DNA of 5,283 nucleotides from Eggerthellaceae bacterium (GTDB lineage Bacteria; Actinomycetota; Coriobacteriia; Coriobacteriales; Eggerthellaceae), in the NCBI GenBank assembly GCA_017459485.1, contig JAFUCW010000486.1, positions 1 to 5,283 on the forward strand, written 5' to 3'. Shown here piece by piece: positions 1 to 3,300 of the stretch. The translations under genes were made by a program, and so were the position numbers. The notes under the pieces are model-generated. The model saw nothing but the letters and a program-made list of their open reading frames with translations, was not told the origin of the DNA and ran no database searches. The first letter of the stretch is position 1. Each line of letters begins with the position of its first letter.

Positions 1-157
1 CAGACATGCGCCAATGCGGCGGTCGGTAGGTTCGCTGCGTAGCAGGTGTGCGGTGCAGACGGCGTTTGCCGCATGGGCGGGTGTCCCATGTCACGGCGGA
101 CAACAAGTGTGCCGAGTGGATTATTCCGCTTCTGGCGTGCGCATAGGTGTGGCGAAT
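1..157. other. Non-coding leader or intergenic region
   Basis: I see no supportable gene here. On the + strand, two frames meet stops early (TAG at 27-29 and at 40-42). The third stays open to a TAG at 245-247 but runs straight through the terminator and the ribosome binding site, and its translation is Arg/Gly-rich with no protein-like pattern. An upstream gene could end at 29 or 42, but too little of it would be visible to identify. The stretch holds small hairpins: CGGC/GCCG around a GTTT loop at 60-71, CATGGG/CCCATG at 72-90, and a possible GCGGA/TCCGC pairing of 96-100 with 125-129. No tRNA, rRNA or riboswitch family that I know was recognised, and I found no convincing -35/-10 pair. Confidence 0.6.
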
Positions 158-209
158 ACGGGCCGCGCCGCTTTCGAGGGCAACCACGGGCGGCGCGGCC
201 CGTTTTTTT
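158..209 (+). terminator. Strong intrinsic terminator just upstream of the start codon
   Basis: Positions 158-171 (ACGGGCCGCGCCGC) and 190-203 are perfect reverse complements, giving a 14-bp GC-rich stem around an 18-nt loop. Seven consecutive T follow at 203-209. This is a textbook Rho-independent terminator. It works on the + strand only, because no T tract follows the stem when read on the minus strand. It ends 41 nt before the ATG of the large surface-protein gene. It is either the end of an upstream transcription unit or a conditional terminator in the leader of that gene. The short distance favours the second reading, but the sequence alone does not decide. Confidence 0.9.
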
Positions 210-232
210 GCATAGGGTTACGTAGTAGCTTC

Positions 233-244
233 AAGGAAAGGAAG
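233..244 (+). promoter_or_regulatory. Ribosome binding site of the large surface protein gene
   Basis: The purine run AAGGAAAGGAAG includes AAAGGA at 237-242, which leaves 8 nt before the ATG at 251. That is normal Shine-Dalgarno spacing. A second AGGAG at 246-250 directly abuts the ATG and is too close to serve this start. The purine run supports ATG 251 as the true start. Confidence 0.85.
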
Positions 245-250
245 TAGGAG

Positions 251-358
251 ATGGAATCGACGAGAACATCGACTGCGGGCAAGCTCTTGCGCGTGCTGAT
301 GGCTATCGTGCTGTCCTTCTGGATGGTGCCGGTCACGCACATGGACTTCGCCTACGCA
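251..358 (+). other. Sec signal peptide (residues 1-36)
   Basis: A positively charged start (R5, K11, R14) is followed by a hydrophobic stretch, V-L-M-A-I-V-L-S-F-W-M-V-P-V, at residues 15-28. A short polar region then ends in F-A-Y-A, followed by D-E-S. Cleavage is predicted after A36 by the A-x-A rule. There is no lipobox cysteine and no twin-arginine motif, so ordinary Sec export by signal peptidase I is expected. Residues 37-81 after the site are a low-complexity Ala/Pro/Gly-rich linker. Confidence 0.9.
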
Positions 359-3300
359 GACGAGTCGGCGCCTGGCGCCACCCAGCTGACGCTCGGGGGA
401 GGTGATAACGCTCCTGCTTCCCAGGATGCTCCTGCGGCATCTGCAGCCCCCAAAGGTATGGGCGCCCTGGGATTTGCGCCCATGGCCGACGGGGAAACGG
501 TAACGATAGGTACGGGCGCCAATGTGCCGACGTCTACTTCGAGCCATTTTCCCATGGCGTGTTACTACAACAATTCGGTGTCTGAGGTTATCTACCTGGC
601 CTCTGAATTCGTGGATAGCTCGTCGAATCAGATTGCGAATGGCACGATAACCTCTATCGCGTACCATGTGGGCAGGGCCAACGCTTCTTCGTATAGCGAC
701 CTTTCCATTTACATGGGCTACACCGATGCTGCGACGGCGACGAGCAACATCACGCCCACCGACCCTGTTTTGGTGTATTCCAACACAAATGGCAGGATTT
801 GCTCCGCAACCGGTTGGGAGACGTACGAACTATCAACGCCGTTCGAATACGACAGTTCGCGCGGCAACCTTATTGTCGTGGTCATTCGCAACGGGTCCGA
901 TTGCAACAGCAGCTCCGGCTACACGGTAACGTCCGGCACGGTCTCGTCGCGCTACTACCAAAACGACAGCAATAGTTCATCGTCGCTTGACGTAGCACTT
1001 GGCCGGCTCAACAACAGCGACACCAACCGTCCTAACACGCTGTTCACCATTGAAGCGGCGGGCGGGCCCAAGTTCACGACGCAGCCTGAAGGGTTCGCCT
1101 ACCAGGCGGGCACCGCCAACTCCACCGCACTCACGGCGGTCGCCGAAAGCGAAGATGCGACCTTCAGCTACCAGTGGTACAAGTCAAGCAGCGCCGACCT
1201 GAAAGCCGAAGACCTGGCCGACACTTCGAAGGCCACGGCAGTCGGTACGCAGGGCACAGCCACGACTAGCGAAGGGTCTGCAAGCGTCACCTACACTCCC
1301 ACAGCCGAAGACCTGGGCAGCACGGCGGGCACCGTCTACTTCTATTGCCAGGCCACCGACTCGGTGGGCACCAGCGCCAGCAAGCCTGCGGCGGTCGACG
1401 TGTTCACAAGCGCTGCGCAGGCACCCACGAACGTGACGATTGCAAGCGAACCTGCCGCTACCGAAGGTGCGGTCGAGGCCAACGCAGGCAACGCGGTTGC
1501 GCTGACGGCGTCGGCAACGGCCGCCGAGACGGGAGACGCGCTCTACTACCAGTGGTTCGAAAAGGCCGACGGGGCCAGCGACTTCACGGCAATCGAAGGC
1601 GCAACTGAGGCAACCTACACGACCACCGCAGAGCTGAACAAGACCAACACCTACCGCTTCGAAGTGTGGGCCAGCCATGAAGTGCCCACGAACACCTCTG
1701 AGCACGTGACCAGCTCCGAAATTGCCGTTACTGGCAAGCCCATCACGGTGAGCACCGAAGCGGAGCTGCGCGAGATCGCGACCAATGTGAACAACGGCAA
1801 CTCCTATGAGGGCATGAGCATCACCGTCACGTCCGACATTGAGCTTACGAGCGCCTGGACGCCCATCGGCGACACGTCCGCTCATGCGTTCAAGGGCACC
1901 TTCGACGGCGACGGCCACACCATTTCCGGCTTGAGCATCGATACCACAAGCACCTATCAGGGCCTGTTCGGCTATGTGAATAGTGCAACCATCAAGAACT
2001 TGGTTGTGCAGGGCGCTGTTAAGTCGGGCTCGGACTCTGCGGGTGTGGTTGGTTATGCTGCGGGAGCGACCATCGAAAACGTCGGCAATGAAGCTACGGT
2101 CACTGCGGAAAGCGCAGGTAATGTAGGTGGTGTTCTCGGACGAGGCTATTCAAGTACGACGGTTACTGCTTGCTACAACAAAGGCAATGTGAGTGGTTAC
2201 AACGACAACGTTGGCGGCATCGTCGGCAATGGATCGAACACGTCGGTGACATCGTGCTACAACACGGGCACCGTTACCATGCTGCGCAATAGCAACAACT
2301 ACTATGTGGGTGGCATCGATGGTGCAAGCGCATATGTGAAAAACTGCGTTAATGCTGGTACGGTTTCTACCGTCTATGCGAGCGTGGACAAGGGCATCGG
2401 TGCTATTGGCGGCAGCAGCTGGCAAAGCATTTCCAGTGCGGACGACGCATGCTACTATCTTGATTCCAGCTGTGCGTTTGCAGTGAATGGAGCTGCACAA
2501 ACCAACGTCAATGCCGTCACCGCCGAACAGCTCTCTGGCGCGGCCGACTACAACGGCGCTCCGTTGCTCGACGCGCTGAACACGGGCGCGTATGCGGACC
2601 GTTGGATTGCCGGCGGCGACCAGCCTTCGCCCAAGCTCTTCTGGGAGGTCGTCGAAGGCGCTCCGTTCATCACGACCCACCCGGCAAGCGCCGAGTACGC
2701 GGCCACGGACGCCATCGCCGCGCTCACCTGCGAAGCTGAATACCCCGAAGGCTCCGGATCCGACACGGGCCTTACCTACGCGTGGTTCAAGACCACCGAT
2801 CGCGAAAATGCGGTGGGAACCGGCAAGACCTACACGCCCACAACGCAACCGGGCAGCTCCGAGAGCTTCTTCTGCGTGGTGACCAACCCCAACGACGGCG
2901 ACCCGAAGACGACCACGTCCAAGACGGCGACCATCAAGGTCCTGGGCGATTACGCGGCTGAAACGCCGGTGTTCTCCAAGCCTGCCGAAGCCACCGCTAT
3001 CGAGGGCAAGATCCTCACGGCCAGCGCGCTGGAAGCCGAAGTGTCGGTTTCCAAGGGCGACTTGACCTACCAGTGGTACAAGGCCACGGATGCCACGGGC
3101 GCCGGTGCCGAAGCCATCGAAGGCGCCACGAGCACTACCTACAGCTTCAAGCCCAGCGACGGGGGCACCTACTACTTCTTCTGCAAGGCTACCAACACCG
3201 ATGAGTACGCCCGTGCAGGCGAGCAGACGGCCACGGCCGACAGCCCTGTCTACACGGTCACGGTGGGTGAGTACACCATCTCCACGCCCGCCGAGCTGCT

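Larger units (their letters stand above)
1064..2647 (+). repeat. Super-repeat unit 1 (Ig-Ig-GLUG), residues 272-799
   Basis: First copy of a composite unit of two Ig-like domains followed by a GLUG solenoid, 528 residues long. It matches unit 2 in domain order and in the end cap: W-I-A-G-G-D is at 785 here and at 1321 in unit 2. Its Ig-like domains are more divergent, and its GLUG part has the lowest GC of the regions I counted. Confidence 0.8.

Noticed and set aside
16..50. GGTAGGT-like segment reminiscent of the 3' part of a c-di-GMP-I riboswitch
   Set aside because: The match is a few bases only. The other conserved parts would lie outside the window, and the expected GGGGTTACC-like partner does not follow.
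14..247. 77-codon + strand open frame upstream of the large gene
   Set aside because: It runs through the terminator hairpin, T tract and ribosome binding site, lacks its own Shine-Dalgarno sequence, and translates to a sequence without protein-like pattern.
237..250. GGAAGTAGG resembling part of the glutamine (glnA) riboswitch
   Set aside because: The partner elements of that riboswitch, including the conserved CGTTCA segment, are absent. The run is explained as the ribosome binding site.
554..610. Possible thioester (TIE) adhesin domain because of Cys104 in A-C-Y-Y near the N-terminus
   Set aside because: No matching Gln motif of thioester domains was found, and the surrounding motifs (IYLASEF, IYMGYT) fit a different beta-rich domain.
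1184..1918. 244-codon open frame on the minus strand
   Set aside because: It is a codon-register shadow ending at the sense TCA at 1184, with a GTG start lying inside the GLUG entry region.
1739..2647. Polysaccharide lyase or other enzyme activity for the GLUG beta-helix
   Set aside because: GLUG solenoids can look like pectin-lyase folds, but no lyase catalytic residues or calcium-binding motif of those enzymes could be identified.
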